A DNA stretch of 64,000 nt from Asticcacaulis currens (GTDB lineage Bacteria > Pseudomonadota > Alphaproteobacteria > Caulobacterales > Caulobacteraceae): NCBI RefSeq assembly GCF_028550395.1, contig NZ_JAQQKW010000009.1:62001-126000 (forward strand), written 5' to 3'. The position numbers and the translations under genes were made by a program. Shown here piece by piece: positions 1 to 9,018 of this stretch (position 1 is the stretch's first letter; each line of letters opens with the position of its first letter). The notes beneath the pieces were generated by a model. That model was not told the DNA's origin, ran no database searches, and saw only the letters and a program-made list of their open reading frames with translations.

Positions 1-825
1 TGTGATTTCGGACTTGGCCAGTTCGGCCTGAAGTTCGGTGTCCGGCGAACCGCCCCATTTGCCCAGACGCGGCTCGACTACCTTATCGGTGATAAACCAC
101 GCCACCGGGGTGAACAGGCCGACAATGGCGAGGATGAACCACCAGTTGCCGAGCGGGTTCATCGTCCATTCCGGGTCGATGATGCGGGCGGCCTCCTGAG
201 TGAAGCCGAACAGCAGCACGTCAATCTGCCCCGGTGTGATATTGCCCGCATAGCCGCCCGACACAGCGGCGAAGGCTGCGGCGATCCCCACCAGCGGGTG
301 CCTGCCGACCGAAGCATAGATCAGCCCGGCCAGAGGGATGAACACCACATAGGCCGCATCGGACGCATGATGCGACACCATGCCGGTTATGATCACGCAC
401 GGGGTCAGGATGGCGCGCGGGGCATTGCGCAGAGAGGAGCGGATCAGCGCCGAAAACAGGCCTGAGCGTTCGGCCACGGCCGCACCGTACATGACCACGA
501 CCACCACGCCCAGCGGCGCAAAACCGGTCAGGGTCTTCGGCATATCGACCAGAAGCCGCCCGATATTTTCGGCAGTAAACAGGCTGGTCGCCGTGTAGGT
601 CACCACGCCGTTGTCGAGCGTTGCCCAGTGCGGGGCTTCGTCGCCGCTGTAGGGGATGGAGGCCGACCAGCCGAAATGCGCGCCGATGGTCGAAAGCACC
701 ATCAGGCCCAGTATCAGCCAGACGAAAATCATCACCGGGTCAGGCAGCAGATTGCCGGCCTTTTCGACCAGCCCCAGAAAACCTTTGGATCGCCGTATGG
801 CGTCTTGCGATTGCGGCCCGTTCAC
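1..825 (-). CDS. AbgT-family transporter, C-terminal part beyond window
   Basis: Open frame of 275 codons read leftward off the window edge, so only the N-terminal half of a family usually about 500 residues long is present. The translation begins MNGPQSQDAIRRSKGFLGLV and contains the family-typical hydrophobic blocks, including TGFAPLGVVVVVVMYGAAVAERSG and, near residue 165, a VSHHASDAAYVVFIPLAGL segment. AbgT proteins are inner-membrane transporters first described for p-aminobenzoyl-glutamate uptake; some export sulfonamides. The start is a GTG at 825 with an AAGGAG ribosome site 7 nt upstream; no ATG fits better. The substrate here cannot be told from sequence. Confidence 0.85.
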   Translation of the reverse strand, partial: MNGPQSQDAIRRSKGFLGLVEKAGNLLPDPVMIFVWLILGLMVLSTIGAHFGWSASIPYSGDEAPHWATLDNGVVTYTATSLFTAENIGRLLVDMPKTLTGFAPLGVVVVVMYGAAVAERSGLFSALIRSSLRNAPRAILTPCVIITGMVSHHASDAAYVVFIPLAGLIYASVGRHPLVGIAAAFAAVSGGYAGNITPGQIDVLLFGFTQEAARIIDPEWTMNPLGNWWFILAIVGLFTPVAWFITDKVVEPRLGKWGGSPDTELQAELAKSEIT

Positions 826-925
826 CCTGCGCTCCTTTACTGCAAAGCCACAGGTTAGCGGAGGTTTTCCGCCTGTAAACCGCTCCGTGTTCGTGCAAAC
901 GATGGCAATCGTCAAAAAATAGAAA

Positions 926-990
926 ACCGATAAAGATGGCTATGCTTCGTCGCCGCGTGGCTTTCGGGCATAACATCTTTATCCTTCGGT
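926..990. repeat. Long imperfect hairpin in divergent intergenic region
   Basis: Arms GATAAAGATG (929-938) and CATCTTTATC (974-983) pair perfectly. Inside them TATGC (941-945) pairs with GCATA (968-972), and outside ACCG (926-929) can pair with CGGT (987-990). This gives roughly 19 paired positions around a 22-nt loop. It lies in the 265-bp gap between the divergent AbgT gene and the RcnB-like gene, about 100 bp before the latter. It is either a dispersed palindromic repeat or a regulatory RNA structure; no T-run follows, so it does not look like a standard terminator. Confidence 0.6.
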
Positions 991-1090
991 GAAATGACTG
1001 AATAACGCCGACCCGTTTGCGTTCATGCACGGTTCAGGCACGCCGCACTAGTGTGGGTAGCATAGGGATGGGGCAAGACAGGAGACCGTT

Positions 1091-1492
1091 ATGAAACGCA
1101 TAATGACTACGTCCTTGCTGGCCATGATGGCTGGCTCCCTGCTGATGGCCGACGTGGCCACCGCTCACCCGCGCGACCACGACCGCTATGATCGTCGCGA
1201 ACGTCACCATGACCGGTACGAGCGCTGGGAACGCGACGACCGCCGCGGGCGTTACGACTATTACCGCAGCTATGATCGCGGCCGCCACTATGGCTGGCGC
1301 GAGCGTTCCGAATGGCGTCGCGGTGGCTATGTCGCCTATCGCGATTGGGATCGCGGCTATGAGGTGGATTACCGCCGCCACCGCCAGCTCTACGCGCCAC
1401 CGCGCGGCTATGAGTGGCGTCAGGTCGATGACCGCTACGTGCTGGCGGCTGTGGCCACGGGCCTGATTGCGGCCATCGTGCTTAGTAATTAA
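1091..1492 (+). CDS. RcnB-like periplasmic protein
   Basis: A 133-residue protein with a clear Sec signal peptide (about residues 1-25, ending VATA before HPRDH). A very Arg/Tyr/His/Asp-rich central region (about 27-95) follows, then a C-terminal RcnB-type segment (LYAPPRGYEWRQVDDRYVLAA, then a short hydrophobic stretch). RcnB in enterobacteria is a periplasmic protein tied to nickel/cobalt homeostasis; in alphaproteobacteria the family is large and mostly uncharacterised. The start is supported by AGGAG 6 nt upstream of the ATG. No RcnA efflux pump is adjacent, so a metal role is only inferred from the family. A hairpin terminator follows directly. Confidence 0.75.
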   Translation: MKRIMTTSLLAMMAGSLLMADVATAHPRDHDRYDRRERHHDRYERWERDDRRGRYDYYRSYDRGRHYGWRERSEWRRGGYVAYRDWDRGYEVDYRRHRQLYAPPRGYEWRQVDDRYVLAAVATGLIAAIVLSN

Positions 1493-1503
1493 GGCATTGA
1501 ATG

Positions 1504-1533
1504 AGAAACGGCGTCCATTGGGGCGCCGTTTCT
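1504..1533. terminator. Bidirectional intrinsic terminator
   Basis: Perfect 10-bp stem AGAAACGGCG (1504-1513) / CGCCGTTTCT (1524-1533), extendable by TCC/GGG inside the loop. It sits between the convergent rcnB-like and dxs genes, and the dxs stop codon is at 1534-1536. T-rich on the right arm and A-rich on the left, so it can serve both strands. Confidence 0.8.
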
Positions 1534-3459
1534 TTATCCCTGCACCGCTGCCTTGGCGATATCGGCCTCGCTGAACCCCAGCGCTTTCATGGCCGAAGCC
1601 GCTATGCCCTGCGCGTCAAGGCCCGCATCGGCATACATTTTTTCCGGCTTGTCGTGGTCCTGGAAGCGGTCCGGCAGGGTCAGGGTGCGGATTTTCAGGC
1701 CGTTATCCAGCGCGCCCTCAGCCGCCAGATAGTGCAGCACAAAGGCTCCGAAGCCGCCCATGGCGCCCTCTTCGACCGTGATCAGGCATTCGTGGTGGCG
1801 CGCCAGTTGAAGGATCAGTGCCTTATCCAGCGGCTTGGCGAAACGTGCATCGGCCACCGTGGTCGAAAGCCCGCGCGCCCCCAAAAGATCGGCAGCCTTC
1901 AAGGCCTCCGGCAGGCGCGCCCCCAGCGACAGGATGGCCACCTTTGAGCCTTCGCGCACGATCCGCCCGCGCCCGATAGCCAGCGTTTCCGCCACGGCCG
2001 GGATTTCAACGCCGACACCTTCACCGCGCGGGTATCTGAACGCCGAAGGGCCATCATCATAGGCGGTGGCCGTGGCGATCATACGCGCCAGCTCCGCCTC
2101 ATCCGAAGCGGCCATGATCATCATACCGGGCAGGGTGCCCAGATAGCCGATATCGAACGTCCCGGCGTGAGTCGCCCCATCGGCCCCGACCAGACCGGCG
2201 CGGTCGATGGCAAAGCGCACGGGCAGGTCCTGAAGCGCCACATCGTGCGCCACCTGATCGTAACCGCGTTGCAGGAAGGTGGAATAGAGCGCGCAAAACG
2301 GCTTCATGCCGTCTGCCGCCAGACCGGCGGCAAAGGTCACGGCGTGCTGTTCGGCGATGCCCACGTCATAGCAGCGCGACGGAAACACCTCGGCAAAGCG
2401 GTCAAGCCCGGTGCCCGACGGCATGGCGGCGGTGATGGCCACCACCTTCGGGTCGATCTGCGCCTGCTTAATCAGTTCGGCGGCAAAGACTTCGGTATAG
2501 CTGGGGGCATTGGCCTTGGGTTTGGCCTGTTCACCGGTGATGACGTCGAACTTCGCCACGCCATGATACTTGTCGGCGGCAGCCTCAGCCGGGGCATAGC
2601 CCTTGCCCTTCTGCGTCACGACGTGCACCAGCACCGGACGGTCGGTAATGTCGCGCACGCGCTTTAAGACCGACAGCAGGTTTTCCATGTCGTGCCCGTC
2701 AATAGGACCGACATAGTAGAAGCCCAGTTCCTCGAAAAAGGTGCCGCCGGTGAACCAGGTGCGCGAAAACTCTTCCGACTTCTTGGCCATTTCAAATAGC
2801 GGGCGCGGCAGACGTTCGGCCACGCTCTTACCGAAGCGGCGCACGGCCTGATAGGCGCCGCCGGAGACCAGATTGGCCAGATAGGCGCTCATGCCGCCCA
2901 CCGGGGGCGCGATCGACATGTCGTTGTCGTTGAGGATAACCGTCAGATTTTTGGTCGTTTCGGCGGCATTGTTCATCGCCTCATAGGCCATGCCGGCCGA
3001 CATCGAGCCGTCACCGATCACCGCCACGACCTTATTCGTCTCGCCCTTGTGGTCGCGCGCCGCGCAAAAGCCGAGCGCCGCCGAAATCGAGGTGGCCGCG
3101 TGGGCTGCGCCGAACGGATCGTAGGGGCTTTCCGAGCGCTTGGTAAAACCGCTGAGGCCGCCCCCCTGACGTAAGGATCGGATGCGGTCGCGCCGCCCGG
3201 TCAGAATCTTGTGCGGGTAGCATTGATGCCCGACATCCCAGATCAGGATATCGCGCGGGGTTTCAAACACATGGTGCAGCGCCACGGTCAGTTCGACCAC
3301 GCCCAGCGCCGAGCCCAGATGCCCGCCCGTCTTAGACACCACATCAATGGTTTCGGCGCGCACTTCATCCGCCAGCGTCTTCAGCTCAGCGGCGGACAGA
3401 TGGCGGATCGCTTCCGGGACCGTCAGCGTGTCCAGGACCGGCGTTTCGGGTTGGGGCAT
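1534..3459 (-). CDS. dxs: 1-deoxy-D-xylulose-5-phosphate synthase
   Basis: Cytosolic thiamine-diphosphate enzyme joining pyruvate and glyceraldehyde 3-phosphate to make DXP, the first step of the MEP isoprenoid pathway. It also supplies thiamine and pyridoxal precursors. Visible: the SKTGGHLGS block with His47, a GDGSM thiamine-diphosphate/Mg site at about 149-153 followed by MNNAAE, and the IAEQHAV active-site block with the catalytic Glu near residue 370. A transketolase-type C-terminal domain ends the protein. Length 641 aa is normal for the family. I chose the ATG at 3459; a TTG at 3495 would add 12 residues that look non-conserved, and neither has a strong ribosome site. The gene lies downstream of xseB-ispA on the same strand, 130 bp away. 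Confidence 0.96.
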   Translation of the reverse strand: MPQPETPVLDTLTVPEAIRHLSAAELKTLADEVRAETIDVVSKTGGHLGSALGVVELTVALHHVFETPRDILIWDVGHQCYPHKILTGRRDRIRSLRQGGGLSGFTKRSESPYDPFGAAHAATSISAALGFCAARDHKGETNKVVAVIGDGSMSAGMAYEAMNNAAETTKNLTVILNDNDMSIAPPVGGMSAYLANLVSGGAYQAVRRFGKSVAERLPRPLFEMAKKSEEFSRTWFTGGTFFEELGFYYVGPIDGHDMENLLSVLKRVRDITDRPVLVHVVTQKGKGYAPAEAAADKYHGVAKFDVITGEQAKPKANAPSYTEVFAAELIKQAQIDPKVVAITAAMPSGTGLDRFAEVFPSRCYDVGIAEQHAVTFAAGLAADGMKPFCALYSTFLQRGYDQVAHDVALQDLPVRFAIDRAGLVGADGATHAGTFDIGYLGTLPGMMIMAASDEAELARMIATATAYDDGPSAFRYPRGEGVGVEIPAVAETLAIGRGRIVREGSKVAILSLGARLPEALKAADLLGARGLSTTVADARFAKPLDKALILQLARHHECLITVEEGAMGGFGAFVLHYLAAEGALDNGLKIRTLTLPDRFQDHDKPEKMYADAGLDAQGIAASAMKALGFSEADIAKAAVQG

Positions 3460-3590
3460 AAGCGGTGCACTCACAGGCGGGATCAGAACCGGCAATGGTT
3501 TTGTTCGTCTCTACCGCAACCGACATAAAACTGTGAGGCGGTTTTGTCCAGTAGCGAAGACTTTGCCTGTGGCGGCGCAGACGTACCCGC

Positions 3591-4499
3591 TTAACTCTGC
3601 CGTTTCAGCACAAAATCCACGCTGTCGCGCAGGATGTCGGCATCGGTCCCGAAAATATCCAGCCGCGCCTTGCACTGGTCGGACAGGAGCCGCACCCGCG
3701 CCTTGGCCTCATCCAGCCCCAGCAGCGTGACGAAATTGGTCTTGCCCTTGGCCGCATCCTTGCCGCCCGCCGCCTTGCCCAGCAGGTCCGGATCGCCCTC
3801 GACGTCCAGAAGGTCGTCGGCAATCTGATAGGCCAGCCCCAGATCCTGCGCGAAATGGATCAGGGCATTGGCCTCCTTTTCCGGCGCATCGGCAATAATA
3901 ATCGGGATTTCAAAGGCATGGACGATCAGCGCGCCGGTTTTCATGCGCTGCATCCGCGCCACGCCGCCCAGATCGTCGGACACCCCGATGAGGTCGATCA
4001 TCTGACCGCCGGCCATGCCCTGCGCACCCGAAGCCAGGGCCAGCCGCGAGATCAGCTCAACGCGTACGCGCGGGTCTTCATGGGTGTCTTCGGAAGCCAG
4101 AATCTCGAACGCCACCGTCTGCAGCGCATCCCCGGCCAGAACCGCCGTCGCCTCATCATAGGCGCGGTGCACGGTCAGTTGCCCGCGGCGAATATCGTCA
4201 TCGTCCATACACGGCAGGTCGTCGTGCACCAGCGAATAGGCGTGGATACATTCCAGCGCGCACGCCGCCCGCAGCACGGCCTGAGAATCCGCATCGAACA
4301 GACGCCCGGTTTCCAGCGCAAAGAAGGGCCGCAGGCGCTTACCCGGCCCTAGGGCGGCATAACGCATGGCTTCGGTCAGGCGCGACTCGAAGCCTTCGGC
4401 GCGCGGCAGAAGCTCATCGAGCGCCATCGTCACCAGATCGGCGGTCTCCTGCATCCGCTGATGCAGGGGCGGCAGGTCGGAATTGGCGGCGACCGGCAT
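3591..4499 (-). CDS. ispA: Polyprenyl (farnesyl/geranylgeranyl) diphosphate synthase
   Basis: Class I trans-prenyltransferase condensing isopentenyl diphosphate with allylic diphosphates to give C15 (possibly C20) diphosphate. Both aspartate-rich motifs are intact: [10 protein letters not shown] at about residue 93-102 and DDLLDVEGD at about 228-236, with GKRLRPF near 55 for IPP binding. Length of 302 aa fits IspA. The ATG at 4499 lies 4 nt after the xseB stop (TGA, 4506-4504), so the two are probably translationally coupled. The order xseB-ispA(-dxs) is the classic proteobacterial arrangement. Product chain length (C15 versus C20) cannot be fixed from what I see. Confidence 0.93.
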   Translation of the reverse strand: MPVAANSDLPPLHQRMQETADLVTMALDELLPRAEGFESRLTEAMRYAALGPGKRLRPFFALETGRLFDADSQAVLRAACALECIHAYSLVHDDLPCMDDDDIRRGQLTVHRAYDEATAVLAGDALQTVAFEILASEDTHEDPRVRVELISRLALASGAQGMAGGQMIDLIGVSDDLGGVARMQRMKTGALIVHAFEIPIIIADAPEKEANALIHFAQDLGLAYQIADDLLDVEGDPDLLGKAAGGKDAAKGKTNFVTLLGLDEAKARVRLLSDQCKARLDIFGTDADILRDSVDFVLKRQS

Positions 4500-4503
4500 C
4501 AAA

Positions 4504-4758
4504 TCAGTTGAACTCCGCCGGGGCCGTGCCTTCGACCTGACCGGTCCGGGTCAGGGTGATCTTTTCGACCTGAAGGCGGGCGGCCTCAAGGCGCTCCTCG
4601 CACAGGGCCTTCAGGGCCGCACCGCGCTTATACAGTTCCAGAGACTTTTCCAGCGGGGCCTGACCGGACTCAAGCTCCGCCACGATGCGCTCAAGCTGGC
4701 TCAGCGCCTCTTCGAAGGACATTGTCTCAGGGGGCAGGGTCGCTGGGGTTTCGGTCAT
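4504..4758 (-). CDS. xseB: Exodeoxyribonuclease VII small subunit
   Basis: An 84-residue protein with the hallmark [20 protein letters not shown] segment and a following helix ([22 protein letters not shown]), predicted as a two-helix coiled coil. XseB forms a complex with XseA that degrades single-stranded DNA to oligonucleotides. The ATG at 4758 is preceded by AAAGG at a good distance; a GTG at 4779 would add seven residues. It is the first gene of the xseB-ispA pair. Confidence 0.93.
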   Translation of the reverse strand: MTETPATLPPETMSFEEALSQLERIVAELESGQAPLEKSLELYKRGAALKALCEERLEAARLQVEKITLTRTGQVEGTAPAEFN

Positions 4759-4820
4759 GATCGGCCTTTCGTTACGCACTCGACAGGGTACGGAGGATGG
4801 CGGCGTCCGGGAGCGGCCGC

Positions 4821-5423
4821 TCAGGCACGCCGTTCATAGCGACGGCAGCCCCAGTACTTAAACCCCTGCTCACAGGTTTGGCTATAGCCTAATTTTCCCA
4901 GTTCGAGCGAAATCATCCAGTTGAAATAGCCGTGCGCCAGAAGCAGCACGTCTTCGCCCGTCTGCGCTTTTTCGTGCAGGAAGCGCGCGGCCTCGGTGGC
5001 GCGGGCCTCGGCGTCTTTACGCGTTTCCTCGCCCGCGTGGTGATTAAAGGCCCACCACCAGAAGCGCGAAATCCCGCCCCAGTATTTGGGTGAAAAGGTC
5101 AGGAAGGTCGGGAAATCCGGCGGCGGCAGGGGCGCTTCGACGAACAGGTCGAGCGACTCGAACGGCTTGCCCTTGCACACCGCGCGCGCCGTTTCGATGG
5201 AGCGTTGCAGGGTCGAAGAATAGACAAAACCGGCCTCTTCGGCCCATTTGATCAGCTGCGGCGGCGGAATCTGGCCTTCGAGCAGACCGGCCAGCGTGTA
5301 GCGCCCCCACCAGTCGCGATAGCCCGCCGCCGTCAGCCGGACGCGCCGCGACAGGGCCGGTTCGCCGTGCCGCACGAGGGTAATCGCCCCGTTTCGTGTC
5401 TGCGCTGCGCCGCTCTTGGCCAA
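4821..5423 (-). CDS. Histidine phosphatase family protein
   Basis: A 200-residue protein of the phosphoglycerate-mutase-like branch. It has the RHG motif near the N-terminus (LVRHGE, phospho-accepting His19), a STLQRSIETA block at about 70-79, and the second catalytic His in LLLAHGYFNWM near 163. The middle is unusually Trp/Phe-rich (KYWGGISRFWWWAFNHH). It lies 62 bp upstream of xseB on the same strand, so it may be co-transcribed. The start is TTG at 5423, with GAGAGG 7 nt upstream. The physiological substrate is unknown; the family covers sugar phosphates, nucleotides and phosphoproteins. Confidence 0.8.
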   Translation of the reverse strand: MAKSGAAQTRNGAITLVRHGEPALSRRVRLTAAGYRDWWGRYTLAGLLEGQIPPPQLIKWAEEAGFVYSSTLQRSIETARAVCKGKPFESLDLFVEAPLPPPDFPTFLTFSPKYWGGISRFWWWAFNHHAGEETRKDAEARATEAARFLHEKAQTGEDVLLLAHGYFNWMISLELGKLGYSQTCEQGFKYWGCRRYERRA

Positions 5424-5441
5424 ACCGCTGCCTCTCTAATC

Positions 5442-5565
5442 CCAACGGCCGAAGATGCTGACGCATCCGGCCGTTATAAAAATCGCGAATGTCCTATATG
5501 TATCAAAGGCATAAGACATTTCGCGAAACGAATACCAAGTGTCATTTTCAGTGACACGTGGTATA
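5442..5565. repeat. Triple-hairpin intergenic repeat, copy 1
   Basis: First of three copies of a roughly 125-bp element (others at 16427 and 40775). Hairpin 1 is CAACGGCCG...CGGCCGTT. Hairpin 2 here has arms TCGCGAATGTC and GACATTTCGCGA, different from the other copies yet still complementary. Hairpin 3 is ATACCAAGTGTCA...TGACACGTGGTAT with one mismatch and the shared loop TTTTCA. It lies between the end of the cyclopropane-synthase-like gene and the start of the histidine phosphatase gene. Confidence 0.75.
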
Positions 5566-5689
5566 ATAGGAATCGCAAACGATTCCGGTTCCGTTTCATT
5601 GAGAGGTTTGGTAGCCCGCCGCATGGGGGGAGACAAGTGCCTAAATCACCGTAGCGAGGCTGGCGACTGTCGAAGTGACGCGGCCGACG

Positions 5690-6922
5690 TCACGCCTTCT
5701 GGAGGGTGAAATGCACCACATCCGTGCGCTCGGTGCGGAAACCTGCCTCGCAATAGGCCAGATAAAACAGCCACATCTTGCGGAAGGCTTCATCAAAGCC
5801 GCTGATGCGCCCCTCCGCCCAGGCGGCATCAAACCGCCGTGCCCACATATTGAGTGTGCGGGCATAGTCGTGGCCAAACGACTGATCCGACAGGACCGAC
5901 AGGTCAGCCTTGGCGCTGTGGCTGCGCAGCTTTGACGGCGACGGCAACATGCCGCCGGGGAAGATATAGCGCTGGATGAAGTCCGGGCGCTGACGGTAAT
6001 CTTCGAACAGCTCGTCGCGGATCGTAATGATTTGCAACGCCGCCTTGCCGCCCGGCTTAAGGCAGTCCGACACCTTGCGGAAATAGGTGTCCCAGTATTC
6101 CATCCCGACCGCCTCGAACATCTCGATAGAGACGATGGCATCGTATTCGCCCGTCACATCGCGGTAATCGAGCAGCTTGATTTCGACCTGATCGGAAAGA
6201 CCCAGCCGCTGCATACGCGCGACCGCATAGTCGTGCTGCGACGGTGAAATGGTCAGGCAGGTGGCCCTGGCGCCCAGTTTCGCCGCGTATTCGGCAAAGC
6301 CGCCCCAGCCGCAGCCGATTTCCAGCACCCGCTGCCCCGGCTTGAGATCGACCAGCCTCGCCAGCGCCGCGTACTTGGCCGTCTGCGCCCGCTCAAGGTC
6401 TTCGGTGCCTTTAAACAGGGCGGACGAATAGGTCATGGTGGCGTCGAGCCACTGCGAATAGAAGGCATTACCCAGATCGTAATGTGCAAAGATATTGCGC
6501 CGCGACCCTTCCTTGGTGTTGCGGTTGAAGCTGTGCAGCAGACGGCTCATCATCTGCATGAACGGATTGCCGATAAAGAAGCGCGTCAGACGGTCGATAT
6601 TCAGCGTAAAGACTTCGAGCAGGTCGGGCAGGTCGGGCGTGTCCCACTCCCCCGCGACATAGCCATCGGCAAAGCCGACATCGCCCGCCGCCAGAACGCG
6701 GCGCAGAAAGCGGAAATCATTGACCTTCAAGACGCCGTGCGGGCCCGGCTCGCGGCCGCGGATTTCAAACGGTGTACCGCTCGGCAGGATAATGTCGAGA
6801 TTGCCGCGGTGCCAGTTGTGGCGCAGCGTCTTCAACGGCCGGCGCAGGGCCTTCGGCACCAGATGCAGGTCGGCACTCGTTGTGGCGAAATGGGGACCAA
6901 GGGATGTCGAGGTGCTGGACAT
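5690..6922 (-). CDS. Cyclopropane-fatty-acid-synthase-like SAM methyltransferase
   Basis: A 410-residue CFA/mycolic-acid methyltransferase family protein. It transfers a methyl(ene) group from S-adenosylmethionine to double bonds of phospholipid acyl chains. Visible: an N-terminal domain (1-120), the AHYDLGNAFY block, the SAM motif VLEIGCGWGGFA near residue 200, and the conserved IVSIEMFEAVG segment near 265. It is the last gene of the sigma-chrR-DUF2177-cfa run, 54 bp after DUF2177, so it is probably part of the sigmaE/ChrR stress response. In Rhodobacter sphaeroides, sigmaE-controlled relatives are linked to modified (including furan) fatty acids; the exact product here is an inference. Start ATG has GGAGG a few bases upstream. 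Confidence 0.88.
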   Translation of the reverse strand: MSSTSTSLGPHFATTSADLHLVPKALRRPLKTLRHNWHRGNLDIILPSGTPFEIRGREPGPHGVLKVNDFRFLRRVLAAGDVGFADGYVAGEWDTPDLPDLLEVFTLNIDRLTRFFIGNPFMQMMSRLLHSFNRNTKEGSRRNIFAHYDLGNAFYSQWLDATMTYSSALFKGTEDLERAQTAKYAALARLVDLKPGQRVLEIGCGWGGFAEYAAKLGARATCLTISPSQHDYAVARMQRLGLSDQVEIKLLDYRDVTGEYDAIVSIEMFEAVGMEYWDTYFRKVSDCLKPGGKAALQIITIRDELFEDYRQRPDFIQRYIFPGGMLPSPSKLRSHSAKADLSVLSDQSFGHDYARTLNMWARRFDAAWAEGRISGFDEAFRKMWLFYLAYCEAGFRTERTDVVHFTLQKA

Positions 6923-6976
6923 GGGCCGCCTCCGTCTGAGTTTTTTATTATATTGGAAATATGCGCTGCAAAAAAT

Positions 6977-7402
6977 CTATATCTTGAGCAGCCGCCCGGC
7001 GAACACGACCAGGTGCGACGCCGCCGTAGTCAAAACCGCCCCCCAGATCATGTCAATGGCCACCAGTTTCGGCGACCAGTCGCGGATCACCGCCATGGCT
7101 GTCAGATTATAGGTGCCATAAGCCATCAGCCCCAGCAGGGCCGCACTGACCGTCAGCGACCATCCCGCCGGCAGGCCCTGCACTGGCAACTGGCCGGAAA
7201 GGGCCGGAAAGGTCAGAAACCACGTCACGCCGAGGCCATAGAGCAGATAGAAGGCAATGGCGGCAGGCATGTTGATGCGCGTGGCCATCAGATCGCCCAT
7301 CAGCGGCTTATAGACCGGACCGGCGGTGAGGCTCAGCCACACGGTGTCTATCACCGCAAAAGCGATCAGGGTCAGGACGAGCGCGCTCAGAAACATCTTC
7401 AT
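6977..7402 (-). CDS. DUF2177 family membrane protein
   Basis: A 141-residue protein with four predicted membrane helices (about 3-25, 45-68, 83-104 and 113-135). It has family-typical features: IDTVWLSLTAGPVYKPLMGDLM near the N-terminus, AAIAFYLLYGLGVTWF, the YGTYNLTAMAVIRDWSPKLV loop and a DMIWGAVLTT final helix. Function is unknown. It is regularly found with ChrR-type anti-sigma genes and CFA-like methyltransferases, which suggests a job in membrane lipid remodelling or protection during photo-oxidative stress. It lies 80 bp from chrR and 54 bp from the methyltransferase gene. Confidence 0.85.
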   Translation of the reverse strand: MKMFLSALVLTLIAFAVIDTVWLSLTAGPVYKPLMGDLMATRINMPAAIAFYLLYGLGVTWFLTFPALSGQLPVQGLPAGWSLTVSAALLGLMAYGTYNLTAMAVIRDWSPKLVAIDMIWGAVLTTAASHLVVFAGRLLKI

Positions 7403-7482
7403 GCCTCACCTTCGGGACTGTGGGTTGGGATGGGCACCCCTGCCGGCGCAGGATATCCCGCATCGGCAAGAGGGTGTGTGTT

Positions 7483-8136
7483 TTAGATACGCGCGAAAGG
7501 CTGCAACAGTTTACCCAAAAGTGTACGGGGCGCGATGGGCGCGTTCGCCGCGATCAGGCACAGGCAATCATCGGCCGCGATCAGCGGCGAATGGTGATCC
7601 CCCGCCTCACACGACACGCAGTCACCGGGGTGATAGGCCCCGCGATCGTCGCTGAAACACCCTGTCAGGACCAGCGTCATTTCAAGGCCCTGGTGGTCGT
7701 GAACCGGCATTTGCATGCCGCCCTTGACGTGCATCAGATAGGTCAGGCCGCGCCCGTCCTTCGGGGCATCGAGATGCGCCATCCACACGCCGGGCGCGCC
7801 CCAGTAGCGCGGCTTGAAGGCCGCCGCGCGCACAGATTCCGGCAGGTCGATACCCTTAAGATAGGCGGGAAGTTCGGGCGCAACGCGCGGCTCAGGGGCC
7901 TCTTCGGGACGCTCGATACGCGCCAGCGCCAGCTCCAGCGCGTCCTCGGCCATATCGACCGGCACGACCTCTTCGAGCATGGAGGCGCCGATGGCGTCAA
8001 ACAGGCGCAGAGAGGTGCGGCAATGCGGGCACATTTCCAGATGCGTTTCGACCAGCAGGGACTGACCGGCGTTCAGACGGCCACGGTGATAGTCGAGCAG
8101 GATAACCTCATCGAGGTGGTGATTAATCGACGTCAT
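7483..8136 (-). CDS. chrR: ChrR-type zinc anti-sigma factor with cupin domain
   Basis: A 217-residue protein. The N-terminal zinc-binding anti-sigma (ZAS) domain shows His6/His7, His32, Cys36 and Cys39 (HLEMCPHC). The C-terminal cupin (about 105-200) has the metal ligands in PVHDHQGLE. In R. sphaeroides and Caulobacter, ChrR holds its ECF sigma factor inactive until singlet oxygen or organic hydroperoxide triggers loss of ChrR. The gene overlaps the sigma gene by 4 bp (ATGA at 8136-8133), so the two are made together, which is normal for sigma/anti-sigma pairs. Confidence 0.92.
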   Translation of the reverse strand: MTSINHHLDEVILLDYHRGRLNAGQSLLVETHLEMCPHCRTSLRLFDAIGASMLEEVVPVDMAEDALELALARIERPEEAPEPRVAPELPAYLKGIDLPESVRAAAFKPRYWGAPGVWMAHLDAPKDGRGLTYLMHVKGGMQMPVHDHQGLEMTLVLTGCFSDDRGAYHPGDCVSCEAGDHHSPLIAADDCLCLIAANAPIAPRTLLGKLLQPFARI

Positions 8137-8816
8137 ACGCTTTTACTTTCAGCACGGGTTTCAAAGGCCGCCCGCAGCCGCAGAAGCGCCAGCCGAAGAC
8201 GTGATTTCACGGTCCCCAGAGGGATGGACAGGGCCTGCGCGATGTCGCCATGCGACAGGTCCTCAAAAAACGACAGCCGCACCACTTCGCGCTGCTCCGG
8301 CGACAGGGTCTGCATCAGGACGCCAATCGTCTTGGCATCCTGCACCCCGATCAGGTGCGTATCCGGGGCCTGTTCCGGTTCCGGGGCCCACAGGTCTTCC
8401 GGCAGGGTCTGGGCGCGCTTTTGCTTGCGCACGCCGTCGATATGCAGGTTGCGCGCGATGGAATAGATCCACGTTGTCGCCGACGCCTTGGACGGGTCAA
8501 AGTACGACGCCTTTCGCCACACATTGAGCAGGGCATCCTGCGCCAGATCCTCCGCTTCGATGGCGGTCAGACCGCGGCCCATCATGAAGGCCTTGAGTTT
8601 GGGCGCGTATTGACTGAACAATTGCGCATAGGCCGCACGGTCACGCCCTTCGGCGATGCGTAAAATCAGGGCTTCGGGCACGCCCAAGGGGCGCCCTCCC
8701 CGGCTCAGGCCAGTCTCTGCGACGATCATCCGCGCAGAAGACCCGATTATATCGTCGCGGTCAAAGGACATTTGAGGCCGCCCGTAAGGAGTCGATGTGG
8801 ACTTGGCTGTGGTCAT
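8133..8816 (-). CDS. ECF sigma factor, RpoE/SigE (ChrR-controlled) type
   Basis: Extracytoplasmic-function sigma factor with region 2 (QLFSQYAPKLKAFMMGRG, EAEDLAQDALLNVWRKASYF, TTWIYSIARNLHID) and region 4 (LSPEQREVVRLSFFEDLSHGDIAQ, ending TVKSRLRLALLRLR). Co-translated with chrR downstream, so it belongs to the singlet-oxygen/peroxide-responsive ECF group. Two ATG starts are possible, 8816 (227 aa) and 8771 (212 aa); neither has a strong ribosome site. The divergent neighbour has a promoter matching the sigmaE consensus, suggesting that neighbour is a direct target. I found no clear TGATCC-type promoter for this gene itself. Confidence 0.92.
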   Translation of the reverse strand: MTTAKSTSTPYGRPQMSFDRDDIIGSSARMIVAETGLSRGGRPLGVPEALILRIAEGRDRAAYAQLFSQYAPKLKAFMMGRGLTAIEAEDLAQDALLNVWRKASYFDPSKASATTWIYSIARNLHIDGVRKQKRAQTLPEDLWAPEPEQAPDTHLIGVQDAKTIGVLMQTLSPEQREVVRLSFFEDLSHGDIAQALSIPLGTVKSRLRLALLRLRAAFETRAESKSV

Positions 8817-8962
8817 GATGCTTTTACGCCGCCACCACACATTTGGATTTATGCCGGGGGTCATTTGAAAATGACTTTTTAAGCGGCGCTTCGCCCGGAT
8901 GCCACCCGCATCTTCAGCCGTCGTCATTAAAGAGCATACCATTTCCGGAAAATCGGATAGGC

Positions 8963-8992
8963 TGATCCAGCGCCCGTCGCCTAGCGTAAGCG
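8963..8992 (+). promoter_or_regulatory. SigmaE-type promoter TGATCC-N18-TAAGCG
   Basis: A -35 element TGATCC (8963-8968) is followed by 18 bases and a -10 element TAAGCG (8987-8992), 27 bp before the ATG of the flavoprotein gene. It closely resembles R. sphaeroides sigmaE promoters (as I recall them, TGATCC and TAAG-type -10). The predicted start near 9000 leaves a very short leader containing AGGAG (9008-9012). Confidence 0.7.
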
Positions 8993-9018
8993 TTTCTATA
9001 GTGTTACAGGAGATGCTG

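Noticed and set aside
6482-7486. Open frame on the plus strand across the methyltransferase and DUF2177 genes
   Set aside because: Gln/Arg-rich low-complexity product spanning two real genes and their spacer; no homology-like features.
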